NCBI RefSeq assembly: GCF_950023065.1
Contig: NC_088679.1
Span: forward strand, 30,938,001 to 31,002,000
Length of the DNA: 64,000 nucleotides
Direction of reading: 5' to 3'
Source: Planococcus citri
Taxonomy: Eukaryota > Arthropoda > Insecta > Hemiptera > Pseudococcidae
Part shown: positions 10,470 through 23,700 of the stretch, one piece after another
Position numbering within the stretch: the stretch's first letter is position 1
Layout of the letters: every line of letters starts with the position of its first letter
Notes under the pieces: model-generated
The model's database searches: none
Told to the model about the DNA's origin: nothing
The model's input: the letters and a program-made list of their open reading frames with translations, nothing else
Program-made: the position numbers and the translations under genes

Positions 10470-12717
10470 TTTAAACAAGTAGAAATTGTCAGAAAACTGC
10501 AAAATAATATATTAGTGCTAATTCAACTAAACATGGCGAATTGGAAACAAAAAGAAAATTCTACGCCGACGAAAGGGTAAAATTAGTGATAAGAACGTTA
10601 CCTAAAAAGACATGCCAGATTCAACCATAGCAAAGCTAAACCGAATAATGAAAAACTTGAAAACGCGGATCTACTTTTTTAGCGATTGTACTTTGGTGAG
10701 ATTCTGGGCATGAACAGTTTCGTTCTCTGCATAGTACCCGCCTGTTCGGCTGTTTCCAATACATAATAATTTAGCAATTTCCAATCATGCTGTTTCCAAT
10801 CCTAATTTTTCAATTTTAGAATTTACTATTTAAATAGTGTTTCGTAATTCTTGTTGTGTTTTGGATCTTTATATTTTTCTTGTTACGAAGCGAAAAGTCA
10901 CCGACGTCACCGTTGTCACCGTCAAAATTTTGTGAACATGAAAAATCATTTAAAATTAAAATTATGTAGGTATACTCAGTGAAATTTGGTAATAAGGTAA
11001 ACCATTCAAATTTCAAATGAAAATTTAAATTTAAAATTGAAGTGAAGTCGTTGAAGGAACTTGATTAGTGTTGATTTTTGATTTTTTATTTTTGTGCTTG
11101 ATCGTCAGTTTAGTCAGATCAGTTGGATCAGTCGGATGGATTTTTTTCAACTAAAATAAAGGGGATAGGTATATAATCAATCATCAGTTTAAAAACATTT
11201 CTAAATTCTGAAATATGAATATTGAAATACTGACATTTAAAAGGTTTTCCAAGGTTCTCTGATTTTGATGCAATAAACAAAAAGCTAAAGTGAAGCTGAA
11301 GGATAACAGCAACCAACAAAAGTAAACGTGCACTTCAGTAAGTTCGGTACTTCGGTTTCGGTACAAGCGTTGATGGGTCTACGAAAAAAAAAATGTTATA
11401 TGAAAAATGAAACTAACTAGTAACTACCCGGGCTCGATTTTAGTATTTTTCGCTTTAAACGAACTTTTTTCCATCGCCCTCCACTGCCCCACCCCTCCTC
11501 CAACACCACAAAAAAGTATCTCAACTCAAATACCTAGTGGACAAGTCTTGAATCAAAGAAATAAATTCGAAAGAGTGCAAAAAATACACTCAAGACTAAT
11601 TTCAGTTGCTGAGATTCATTTTTCTAATTTTTGGTGAATTTTTAATGGAAAAATCAAAATTTTATAAAATCAAGATAAGAACGCTGAAATTTAGTTCATG
11701 AAGTATTTTTGGCCGTTCAGATCTATTTTTGGTGACTTTGAGTCCTTTTAGTGTCAGCCTGCCAGCAGAAGAATTCAAATTCGTAGATGTGTTCTTTTAG
11801 CACGGATTTTGACAGATTTTCGAGAATCTGGATTTTGGACGTTTCTTTAAATCTCTTTTTTTTAACATTTCTGAGAATACTTTCACCAATCTTTGAAAAC
11901 CTTGAGTCTTCTTCAACTAACTAAAATCCAAAATCCATTTTCAAAAGCTGCTACCCAAGCAGATTCTTGTGTTGAAAAGAATGAAGTGAACCAATGAATG
12001 AAGACGTTGAATTTCATTTTGTTTTGGTTCTATTTTCTATTGAAATGTTTGAAACCTTTCGTTGGTTTGTTTTAAACATGTTTAAAACCCTTTTAAAAAA
12101 TCAACTTCTTGTTTTAAACAAAAACCGTCGGTAATTTTTTTGTTTAAAACGCGTTTTTTTTCAACTTGAAAAAAATAGTTTAGTTTTTATTTTTTATTTT
12201 TAATTAAGCTTCCTCAAGAAAAAAATTCAATTACTCAATCTTTCAAAAATCAAAATTGAATAAAAATAAATTGTATTCTCTTTGCATTTTTAAAGCTGAA
12301 TTTTTTTTTTACGTTTCAACCTTCAAAGAAAGAAAAGAATGTAATTATTAATTAACTTGACTTGAGACGCGGATGTCACTATGAGCTCAATTTTAATTTT
12401 TAAATCAAAATTCAATGCAAAAAAAAAATTGCTGTAGACAATCTAAAAATCTGTTGGGGAGGTTCCAAGAAGTCTTGAGACCATCAGCCATCACTCCATG
12501 TAAATGAATTCGAGAGATTAAAAATACTCGTAAGACAAAAACTAATCCTCAACGAAATTATTATAATTATTCAAACTATTCAAACCTAACCTACTTTGTT
12601 TTTCTATTTCAAAGTTCAAACTCAAATCAAACACTCTCTGTTATGTTATCCAACTCCAAATTTTCGAATTTTTATAATTTTATAATTTGATTAATTAAAT
12701 TAAATTATTATAATTAC
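10470..12717. other. Spacer between divergent DHX57 and alpha-actinin, no gene seen
   Basis: This AT-rich sequence lies upstream of DHX57. The first few hundred bases presumably hold its promoter and any 5' UTR exon; a pyrimidine-rich acceptor-like TTTTGCAG (minus strand) is at about 10499-10506. Small ORFs around 10816-11637 have no recognisable features. Nothing else could be supported. Confidence 0.5.
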
Positions 12718-13920
12718 CAGTGCTGGCACTTTTTCAATTTCTCGCCAGGTGCAAACTCTGGTGAATAGTGTGAATAATTTTTTGCGGGGGGGGGGGTAAA
12801 CAAAAACCACAAAAATCTTGAATTAGAGGGGGGTAAAAAAAAAATGTGGTGAGATTGCAGCAATCAGCACTGCATTGTCTATACAAACGCAGAGCTGGAA
12901 AGAAAACTGAAAATGTTTCAATTGAATTGATTTTTCAAATTGAAGTTCGGATTTTTTTTAAGCTAAAAAAAACTATTGATCCCTTAATTTTTAGTAAATT
13001 TTTGAAACATCTTAATATGATTAGGTCTTTGAAGGTTAGAAATATTCAAATACATATTCTGAATCAATAATCAACTGCTTTAAAAAAAAATCAGTTTTTC
13101 CCCCTTTGGAATTATTCAATACAAAATATAATTTCAAATTTTCTACCTTCCAAAATGGATAGGTTTTTGAGATCGACCTAATTTTTTCACCGCTTATTCA
13201 AGCATGAGGCACGTTCCAGAAACATAAAAAATTGCTCAATTAGATAAGATTTCATTCGATAGGTTTTTCCAAGTTTGAGAAAATTCAATCGGCAGGGACG
13301 CGTAGGGTCAATTTTCAACAAGAATTGAATGATGTTTAAAAGACTACAATGACGAAAACTGGAACACCGAAAAAAATAGTTTCATCTACCTCTCATCCGT
13401 CACTTTAAAAGCGCCAAAAGGTTTAAAATTTATTATTTTTTGAGAAAAAAAATTGTTGAAAACAATACAACAATACAAAGGATACCTATTTACATAACCA
13501 AAAAAATATAATTCAATTCATCATATTCAGTCTTGGCCCTTTTTTTGAGGAGGGGTTTGTATAAAAACATAAGTAGGAGGTATTTTTTTTACATTAAAGA
13601 TCTGATTTTCTGAGTAATCTCCCTCTCAGTAAACTTCGTCACCAATTTTTTGTCAAAATTCAGGATATTTTTTTTACTTTTTCCTTACATGACAGAGTGG
13701 TCGTTGCACAATCTATGTACTTGTATGCAACAGAAATAAAAATTCCATTTTTTTTTTTTATTTATATAATTTTCAAATTCGAGGGATTTTGATTTGTTTT
13801 AAAATTTGTATACAAAAAATAGGTTTATAGTTTTTGAAATTTTCGCCAGGTGCATTGCACCTGGTGAAAATCCTGGCCAGGTGCAAGCGCACGCTTGCAC
13901 CTGGGCTTCCGCCGGCCCTG
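12718..13920. mobile_element. Non-autonomous hAT-type transposon, 1203 bp, with 8-bp TSD
   Basis: The element begins CAGTGCTGGC and ends GCCGGCCCTG; the ends are imperfect inverted repeats (8 of the first 12 bases match). It is bordered on both sides by ATAATTAC (12710-12717 and 13921-13928), a perfect 8-bp target duplication. A GCCAGGTGCA motif occurs near the left end and several times near the right end. The interior has no credible transposase ORF. It is inserted in the spacer upstream of alpha-actinin, so it could affect that promoter. Confidence 0.85.
13840..13904. repeat. Two strong palindromes at the right end of the hAT element
   Basis: At 13877-13904 a perfect palindrome has 13-bp arms (CCAGGTGCAAGCG and its complement) around 2 bp. 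Just before it, at 13840-13870, a second has about 15-bp arms with one mismatch, centred on CCAGGTGCA. Both reuse the GCCAGGTGCA word found near the element's left end at about 12745. Subterminal palindromes can be transposase binding sites; that role is inferred. Confidence 0.8.
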
Positions 13921-13928
13921 ATAATTAC

Positions 13929-14650
13929 TAATATTTTATTCTTTTTTCTTTTCTTTTTTTTTTAAGAAAAGAAAGTTTTTATGCACCATGCCAAACCGTG
14001 CACCTTACCGCACCCTGTAGCCAATCATGGCGAAACAAAAATGAATCACACGTTCGTCTGACTTTATTGTGAAACAAGCAACGCTCATTATTATTCATGG
14101 AAATTCCTTTCGTACTTTTCTTTACCATCAATGAACTGCAAAATCTTCATAAACTTTCAATCTATATCCTACAATTTTACCAGAAAATTGTCAGGTTTGC
14201 TGTATCGAACTTCATTTCCAAAAACTTTCATACTTTTACGAAATGAATCAATGAGAAAACTTCATTCGAAACTTCAAATCAGAAGCGGGACTCGATCAAG
14301 TTCATGGTTGGCGTCACTGATTCGTCATACAAATTGAAACCAGTAACACACACACACACACTAACACAAAACACGCCGAACTAATGACGTAAAGCATCAA
14401 CTATTGCCAGCACAATTACTGATTATAAAGTTCTCTTCAAAGTAGTACATTCTTACTCGGGTCGTATTTCATTTGTGTGGTACAGTTTGGCATCTCGAGA
14501 TTTGTTTGTTTATTGCTGGTCGGATGTTAATTATTTATTGAATATTCGGCTCCATACATTGTGTTGTTTAGTGCGATCGGTTTCGTTTTTTTGGTACGGC
14601 GTATTTCGCCTGTTATATCGTAGTAAAGTTACGTTTTATTTGTTGTTAAA
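13929..14650 (+). promoter_or_regulatory. Upstream region and presumed 5' UTR of alpha-actinin
   Basis: This is the 720 bp between the hAT insertion and the alpha-actinin start codon. It contains an (AC)n run at 14346-14360 and no obvious TATA box. It must contain the 5' UTR, and probably the promoter unless a non-coding first exon lies further upstream. The exact transcription start cannot be read from sequence alone. Confidence 0.4.
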
Positions 14651-14770
14651 ATGAATAATAATCACGTTGGAAATAACATCGATCATTACGGAGACGGATA
14701 CATGGAACAGGAAGAAGAATGGGAGCGAGAAGGACTTCTCGATCCTGCATGGGAAAAGCAACAGAAAAAG
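14651..14770 (+). CDS. Actn: Alpha-actinin coding exon 1 (40 aa)
   Basis: The ATG at 14651 follows GTTAAA, giving an AAAATGA context. The exon encodes an Asn-rich start, an acidic stretch (MEQEEEWEREG) and the conserved LLDPAWEKQQKK that precedes the CH domain in alpha-actinins. The donor is AAG then GTAACC at 14771. The reading frame stays open for 92 codons into the intron, which would add no recognisable domain, so the splice is preferred. Confidence 0.92.
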
Positions 14771-17700
14771 GTAACCATTCGTAGTACATTTTCGCTCAAT
14801 TTAATTCAATTTGATAACGTTACTGAAAAATTTCAACGACGAGTGGATGGTATGAATCGAAAAACACTCGAAGAAATACTTACTTCGTGTTACCGGCGTA
14901 AATTGATGCAAATTTCTTCAAGTGCCGGTATCGAAGACCGAGGAGTACCGAGTCCGGGTGAAAATAGCGCTATCTCCGTTCAATTCAATTTCAAGGGCCG
15001 GATTTTGAGAATCAACGCTGCTTACGTTCTCATAGCCATTAGATAGCCATTAGGTTGATTTTTTTATGTGAGAATGGCTGTGTAATGAACTGGTTTTTAT
15101 TACGTGTATTTAACAGATACTATTTTAAGTACACTGGGATCGTTATTACTAGTGAAAATTTTCAACTCTCTGTACGATTTCAAGTTGAAATAACCTCATA
15201 ATGCAGATATACCGGTATAATTCGATATATTAAATTTCTTCGATCGAGTCAGCACTTTCGCTAGGTATAGGTATATTGAATTCCTTTGGAAAAAAATTTC
15301 CATCGATAGTATACGGATGTGACGTCACAGTTCTCCATACAATGTGTCATATTACCCTATGAAGCGTTATTTGCGAAAAAAAAAAAATGAAAAAATAAAA
15401 CGAACAGAATCAATTGATTAAGCGTACGTCAGCGTCGCTAATTGACAATGTGTCATATTTTGCCTTTTCCATTGGTATCCTCACCGACGATGACTGCGAC
15501 ATCAACATCGTCGCGTTTTATAGGTTACCTTGATTTCATTATTCGGTTTTCGGTGTCATTTTTTTTTTGCTTTTCGCTCGCTATTGTAAGAAAATCACAT
15601 CATCGATAGGCTCGTTACATGTAAAATTACCGACCATTTGTTCAAATCAACTGTCGAAAAACAAACCATTGTTTTTGAGAGGTCTGCGAATGCTGTACTA
15701 TGCCATAGTCTATGTAAAATAATATTATGTAGGTACGCTACGTTGAAAAATAGAGGGAAAAAATGAAAAGGTAACACGTGTAATTGCATGAAATTCGTCT
15801 AATAAAATAATAATTTACTGTCGTAAAATATTATTGTAGCTCTATCGTTATCGTCGACCTAAACGCGTGTCAAGTCGAAAGCCGAATATGTGAAAACATG
15901 TTGAATGTTGCTATTTTGGCTCGGTTTAAAAAATAGCCGCCGCGATAAAGTAATTCGAATCCAAATGAGGCGTCGGCGAAATACTACAGAAATGCCCACT
16001 GGTTAAAAGCGTATGACTAAAGCGATATTTTTGGAGGTTTGCCGCCCGGCTGATTTACTTGGGATGTCGATCGAGTAAATGCCCTACTTTAAAATACTAT
16101 TTTTAAACTTTTAGCGGTTGCATTGATCATGTTCCGTGTATATAATACGCAGTGTTACCACCTCGATTGTGCGATTTTTTTTCGTGTTTTTTGAACTGCA
16201 AAAACACATTAAAAAGCTCGTTCTGCGCTGAGCTATTGAAGTCTGTTCTTTTTACTTCGAAATGTGGCTTCTGTCGAAAACCCCAGCGTTTCTTTCCCAG
16301 GAAATAGTGAAATTTTCAGTATAAATTTCTGCTCAAGAGCTATCTCAAAAGACTTTTCATGATCAGAAAAAAAATCAGAAAGAGGGTCTATTCAGAACGA
16401 AAATTTGAAAAAAAATTCAGATTAGTGTAGTGAATTTGTAAACTAATCCTATAGCCTGAGACCCTCGAATTCAATGTTGGTGAAGACGAAATAGCTGCTT
16501 GAAGAAGAGTGATCACTTCATCAGTGATCTCATGATCTGTTGATGTCCAAAATTTGGAAAAGTGACAGGTGTAAAAAGCATTCATAAAAAAAATTAGCCA
16601 AGGAAGTGGAAGGGAGCGATCTCCTCCCTTCATTCAATCTTGCTGTTGAACACTCTTAAAATGAGTTTTTTTCACTTTTTGAACAAGTTTTTCGAAAAAA
16701 TTCGCTGTCGCTTCGTTTTAGCAGCAATTTCATTTTCTCGTTTATAAAATGACATTTTTCAAAAATGATCTCAAATTTCCACTTTAAAAAATGTACACTG
16801 CGCTACTGGTTTCAAAAAAACGCGATGAGAAAATTGGAAAAGTAGTTTCGTTTACATTTACTCAAAAAATCGTATAATGATGAACTTGGCGAATTTCCAC
16901 TTGATTATTCGGACGTCAATTGACAAATTTCAGATCAGTGATTCAATGTGAAAGTGAAACAAAGTGATGTTCTACCTGTGCAAAAATCTTGAAATTTCAT
17001 GCAGTAGAACTTAAAATTTTGAAAAAATAACAAAATTATGAAAATTTTTTGTTTTCTTACTTTTTTAGGTTCTACTGCATGCAATTTCAAGATTTTTGAA
17101 CAGTTAGTCATATTTTTTCATTCTGTACAAAGAAGGACTCTTGTGAAATTTCTCTAAATGTCATAGTTTTTGACTTGTGGAAAATTCGCTTTCGCAAGAA
17201 AATGGATAAGCCCTATAATTTTATTATTATTGATTTATTCAGTAAAAATGATAAAAAATAGTCCTAAAACTAATTATCAACTTCTAACTGAATTTCGCTG
17301 TTTCCAGTCGTTCTGAAACCCTCGTGTGATCTTTAGTTTTTCCAGAATTTTAAAATTTCTCCAGAAGACGTGGAAATTATGTGTTGGAAAAACCTAAAAT
17401 CGCGCCGGAGGCTCCAGAATGACTCGAAATGGCGATAATTTGGTTCGAAGGAGTTGATACATCTCTAATTTTCATCATCATATTTTTACGAAATGAAAAT
17501 GATTTTTTTTTTTAGCAAAAATCGCCGAAAAAAGTCGATTTTTAATTTTCAAAAATTCGCAAAAAATTGAACATTAGTTTGGGTTGTTCCTCAATAAATC
17601 CAGATCCTTACAATTCGAGTTGTTGACTCGCTAAATACGAATCTGGAAACAATAAACTGAATGTTTGTGTTGAAAAATTGGTCATTTAATTTTTTTGATA

Positions 17701-20700
17701 GAGAAAAATTTTGATTTTCTCGATCTGCAACTTTTCAACAGGTGCTTGTTATCCTAAAAGCGGTCTCGTATCCGGTTTTCGTTGGCATTTCATTATTTCA
17801 TTGATGGGGAAGGGCTTACTTAAGGTGTCTATCAGGTCATTAACTTCATTAAAAAGTCATCCTTTTGGCCAAAACTTGAACGCAATTACCAAAAATAATC
17901 AAAATATTTTCAAAATTGAGTGAAAATTTTTTCAAAAATGAAGAAATTATTTGTAAAAATTTGTGTAATGTCTCCTTTCCAAAAAAAATTTTAAATGATG
18001 GATATGTTTTTTGCTCAAGTTGACTCGGTGCCTAAATTTCTAAATTTAAAAAAAGTTTGACAGAATATCATGGTCATTTTTGAAAGAACGTTTGATTGGT
18101 ACAATTTCAGTAATTCATTTACACACACCTCCCCCCTTCCCTGAAAAATGCTAGTCATCCAAAAATGAAAATTTAATCATCCAGAAGTCACCTCCTCCCC
18201 TTGACCTCCGAGGCTAAAATTCCTAATGGTTTTGAAAAAAGAAAGTAGGCAGAGGTCAAGTTAAGTTTTTTGTCGCAACTCGCTCGCAATCGCAACAAAA
18301 CCAGATACCTATACAGGGTGTCTACCAGGTAGTGAAAGTAGTGAAATAGTAGTGATTTTGAAAGTCGGTAGTCAAAATAGTGAAAAAGTAGTGATTTTCA
18401 GCAATTTTGCTTTGAAAGGTAGTGAAAAATGAAAAAAAAAACGGAAAATCTAATTTTCCACACAAGAAAATTTTTGTAAAAAATGGCTCATTTGTTGACT
18501 TTTTTAGAACTTGAATTACATTTTGCCCTTCTTTTTCGATATAAAAAACTTATTGTTCAAATCCAAGAAATGTTCGAAGTTTCAATCAAAAAAAATACTG
18601 CCTTATTACCTCCATAAAAAAATTTTTTTACTTCTTGAAACATGAATTTTTGAATGCTTTTTTGGCCTCCCTTCAATCGGGCTCGTTTGCTTTTTTTCAA
18701 GTTTGAATTTTTTTTTTTAATCATTCAAGTTTTAAAATTTTGAAGCAGAAGTAATAAACTTTTTTATTCATCACCCAAGAAAACAACGTTTTTATACCCC
18801 TCGAAATACTCATTTTCGATATCTTTTTCGACAAATTGGTATATTTCTTTCCAATTGTTGGTCAAATTTTCCATTTATATTTTTTAAATTTTTCATCTTG
18901 AAAAAAGTTTTTTAATCGCCCAATTTCATTACAGTAACAAAACCCTTGAAGGTGAAAATAAAATCTAAAATTGAAATGACAAAATTATATTCTCGACATC
19001 CGCTTGCTTAAAAAAAAATCTTGAGATGTTTGAAGACATTGGAAAAGCGAAACATTTTAATGTAAAATGTTACCTCGTCCACCCCCTCCCCCTCTTGAAA
19101 AATCTCAAGTGTTTAAAAAATGTCCTGCTAAAGTCCTGTTTTTTTATTTCAAAATTTTGTTGAACTAGACAGTAGACACCCTGAAAAATCACTGCTAAAA
19201 ATTTTTTAAAAAATCTTTCATCTTTCATAATTGAAAGAATTTTACTCTCGAAATAGTTAGTTTGTTAATTTTTAGAGTTCGCTCATTTTGTATTTTCAAC
19301 ATGTACACATGAGAAATTGTAACAACTTGAATAAATATAGCAATGGTTATAAAATCATTGAATTGATTTCAAATTGATGAAAACGTGTTTTTACTCCAAT
19401 GTAAAAAATTACATACAAAGTTCAAACCAAAAAAAAATGAAAAATCGTTCTTGTTGGAGGGGGGGGGGAGGGGTAAAAAATATGATGGAAGGCAGTGATT
19501 TTTTTTTAAAAGGTAGTCATTTTCGGCCAAAAAAATCCGGTAGACACCCTGCAATAAATATGAATGTATTTTCGTTGAATTTATCTAAATGAATCATATA
19601 CGGGATTCATCGGAGTATTTTTCGAATCAAAGTTAATCACTGATAACGTTAGTTGAGATAATCTTTTACAAATGAATACACGAACTTACTCATAACCTAA
19701 CCATATGTTATGTGCTTAACGTCTAGCATCTTCTTGTGTATTTCTATGTAGATCATAGGTCATTTCATTATCTTACTAATTCTCCATTTCCCATTCAATC
19801 AACATGACCTATGTAGATACACTTTTTTAAAAATCAGTTCGATGGTTGGTATATTATTGTTCCTCTTTTCTTACACTTATCTAAAAAAAGATGTGTTACT
19901 AAAAATAACCCAGAACCTGTACCATTATCTTTTTTAAATGACGTCAAAACTCGACAACGTGTTCCCCCAAAAATCTTCTCATTGTTTGATCAAATTTTGA
20001 GATAAGATTGAACCAAAAAATTGGTCTCACTTGTAGCAGCGATATTTTTCATCCATTTGTAACGGAAAAATAAAACGAACCCTTCGGGAGATATTTGATC
20101 ATAGAAATGGAATAAGTGGGAGAAAGATTCAAAAGATCTGATAAAGCTTTGAAACATGTGATCTGCTTTAAATGTTATCACCTAATTGTATATTTATGTA
20201 TCAGGCTCCCAAGATCGACTTCTTTAGCCCTACTTATTGCAAGACGATTCAAGTACATTGTATGTAAATTCATTATCGCTACTGAAAAAATTCCATCGTC
20301 GAGAAGATTAATTGATTCTGAAAATTTCCAACTGTTAACGTAATCGTATATACGCGTATTATGGTATTTAAATACTATAGGTAATGTATGGATGGAGAAA
20401 AAGAGGCGCGTGCTGAACGAAGGCTTATAATGGTTGCACATCGAGAGTAATACTGCGTACTCGTAAAAATACATTACATAGCACACACAAACGAATGATT
20501 GTCGAGCAGATGTTCGTAGCAGCTGCGTGTGTATGTGCGGTAATATGTGTTTTCTTTGGAAATTTCGAAAATATATTCGTAGTTGCGTTATTTTTCTATA
20601 ATTTTCATTACATTATTGCTATAGACGATTCGGTGGTCCAGAAACAGAAAGTATATAAGAGTGAGAGCAGGGATTAAAAATTGTTTTTTCGATTGACATA

Positions 20701-23700
20701 CTGTAAGTAAGTGGGAAACTGAAAAGAAAATAACTATCGAGATGGGTCTGAATGGAAAACGTATTTGTATGTATATGAGAAGATGGATAATCAAGTGTAA
20801 CGACCGAGAGCATAGTATTTGTATAAATTTAGGGTCAGTTCCGGAGGCGATTGGTGAAAGTTCTTCTACACGCGTATACGAGTAGAGTACGAGATGATTG
20901 GCGAAATGTACACAACGCATGGATAATGGCTAGAAAAAAAGCAACCATCCGGTATATCGCGGTAATGGTAGGTGCGTCTGGACGTCGTTGTCTATTTGTA
21001 TGAAATTATGCGATATGCGGAGGCCTAAGGTATTTAGGAAAAATTGAACTAAACGTCCACGTCATATCGCGGCAAGCCAGCGAGTTTCGACACGAGAAAT
21101 TTTTGTGTCATTACGCGTCTTCGCGCCCTCAAATGCATGAAGAGTGAAGTGAGAGGTGGAGATCGTCAACGTGTTAAAAGAGCAATACGAATAGCATAAG
21201 ACATGAGTGAGTTATGTGCCCAGGGGAGAAAAGAACAGCAAAAACAAATGTGATAATTACCGTTTCATTTAATAGGTATGTATAAGAATCCTACTCTGCG
21301 AGCGCATGCGTTCGACGTACGTAAACGTATTATATGTGTACACTGACGGAGGCAAGCCGGTGGCCTAGCCTCTCGTGTCTCCCGAAAATCAGCCGCACAC
21401 GTAAGCACATGTGCCCAAAAATGGATACCCGCGAAGATACACACCAATCTTTCGTTTCAAATGCTGAGTAAAGCGACTGCCGCCGGAGTCAGATCGCAGC
21501 AGCCGTAGTCGACTGACTCGAGCTCGACAGTAGCACGATGTTTGTATAAACGGCGAATGGTTTTTTTTTCTTCTCTATACTAATCGCATTATACCGCACG
21601 CTGGATCGATATAGTCGTCTGGCGGCTCATTGAAGATGGTGCTTTTATACCGATAGGGTTGTGGAAGTCTTCCGGTGGGGTATGCATGCACTATGCGGTG
21701 TCAGATGCACAGCAAGGTGAATAGTTCGAAAGGGTGCTAATTGAAGGCTAATTGAGAAAGCAGACGTATTTTTATTGCATTTCGATTAACCTGCCGGCTG
21801 CGAGGTATGGTTTGGTAATTTTTCAAATCGTCTCGATGGTGTTTTTTTTTTTTTTAGATCGTGGTGAATTGGAATTTAATTAGTGGTGAATTACCGGTGT
21901 GATTAATAAGTGCAGTAATTTTATTTTGAATGAGAAAAACTGTCGTGAAATGAGGAATTTGAAGTAGAGTGACGAATTCTTTGCAGCTAATGCGTTGTTG
22001 ATCGATCTTTTTCCTCGGAGGAAATGTAAGGAGTCGAATTTTTCAATTTTCCAAGTGTATTGGAAGGGGTGATTGGGAAAAGGTTTGAAGTTTTGAAGAG
22101 CATGAATCCGCAATCAATTTCAAAATAAGTTTCATTCCTCCCTCCTCTACTCCTTTCTTCCCCAACGTAAGCCGAATTGATTCTTTGAATTTTGGAAAAT
22201 GTTTTAAAATGTAGAACTCGAAATGGGTTTTCAAAATTATTTTTGAATTGAATTATTTTTTTCAGTGAAATTGATTCCAAAATTTAGGGTATTGAATTTT
22301 CAAAATTCAAGTCCATAATTTTCCAGCAATCTGGAGTTCCTAGCTAGATGTTTTCATTCTCCATAACATTTCAAATTTCGCCTGGAGATGTAACACTTGG
22401 TATGAGAGCCACTGAAAAATTGTTTTCTAGCTATTTTTCAATTGAACCATAAATGTTTCCAAAACGCACTAAGTCCAAAAAAATATTGATAAGAAATTCA
22501 TGGTACTTAGTACAATTTGAAAACGTAGAAATTGCCCAAATTGGCTGATTTTTTGATATGTTGTAGGCAAATCCCTTGGGCACAACACATCAAAAAATCA
22601 GCCATTTTGGGCCGCAACTTTATGCTAGATGGCCTTGCAACCTCAGGATCTTTGAAAATGGACTTAGTGCGTTTTGGAAACATAATATGCTTCAATTGTA
22701 CTGCTCAAAAATCTACAGTTCCAGTTTGAATTTCAGCCAGACTCATTAATTAGATGTGATTTTGTGATAAAAATTGAAAAAAACAACAACAAGAAAAATG
22801 GTCTGATGGAGTGCTTCGAAATTTCAAATCAAGTACAAAATCACTTCAAGTTGACTACCGATAGTAAGTACCTACATATTTGTGGAATTAAATCATTACG
22901 CCGCTGTCCTTTTTTCCTGTTATTAGCGAAGTCTCAAATACTTAATCTGACGATCAGATTGATTTAAAATTTTGAAATCAGTTGGGAAATCGATATTAAT
23001 AAATTGAGGGAAAATTGAGAGATTTAGATATCTTGTTTGTTGACAATTTTTTTTTGATGAAAACACTTTTTTAAATGCTCGATAATGAACAGAAATTTAA
23101 TTTTCAACGTTTTCATTAATCCTTAGTTTCGTATTGTTACGTCAGTTCCAAAAAGTTACAATTTCTATGAATAAAAAGGGAAAAAAAACTGAAAATGCTC
23201 ACTAATTTTCCTGAGGCTCACTTTGAAAATGTTATGTGAAGTAAATCATCAGAAAATCACCTGTTGCTATCCTCAAGTAGGTACCTAACCTACCTACTCA
23301 ACAAATTTTCGAAACTGAGAAGGAAAAATTTTTAGTTCAGGTAGTCCCTTCTCATTTTATCTGGTCAGATTTTACTTCGAAGAAAAAAGTTAATTCGTCA
23401 AGACTTCTTCCTTCATCCCCTCCCTCCCTCTTTCCCTCTCACTGATTTGGAATAATCTGAAAAAATCTTACTTTTTAATTATTTTGAAAATTTGTTGTGT
23501 ACTTTGGAACAGCTATAGCAACAGGTTAGACTTCCCTCGTGAGCCACAATTCTAGGCGGTGAATTTCATTTCAGATGATGTTTTACGAATTTTAAAAATT
23601 AAAATCTGACCCATTTTCGATAGTGAATAAATGAAAATTGGTGGTGGTTTCGAACCATTCTAGGGCTCTCCTAGATTTTTGGAAAAATTACCATATAAAG

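Noticed and set aside
10470..10502. N-terminal extension of DHX57 by 11 residues
   Set aside because: The extended frame opens only at a TTG, not ATG, and the sequence there (TTTTGCAG) looks like a splice acceptor. The ATG at 10469 has a better context.
14771..15046. Read-through of alpha-actinin exon 1 to an alternative 131-residue protein
   Set aside because: The added residues match no domain, and splicing at GTAACC to the CH1 exon gives the conserved family sequence in frame.
22507..22729. Two opposing small ORFs with similar peptides
   Set aside because: Their similarity is a direct result of the inverted repeat at 22440-22697, not of coding conservation.
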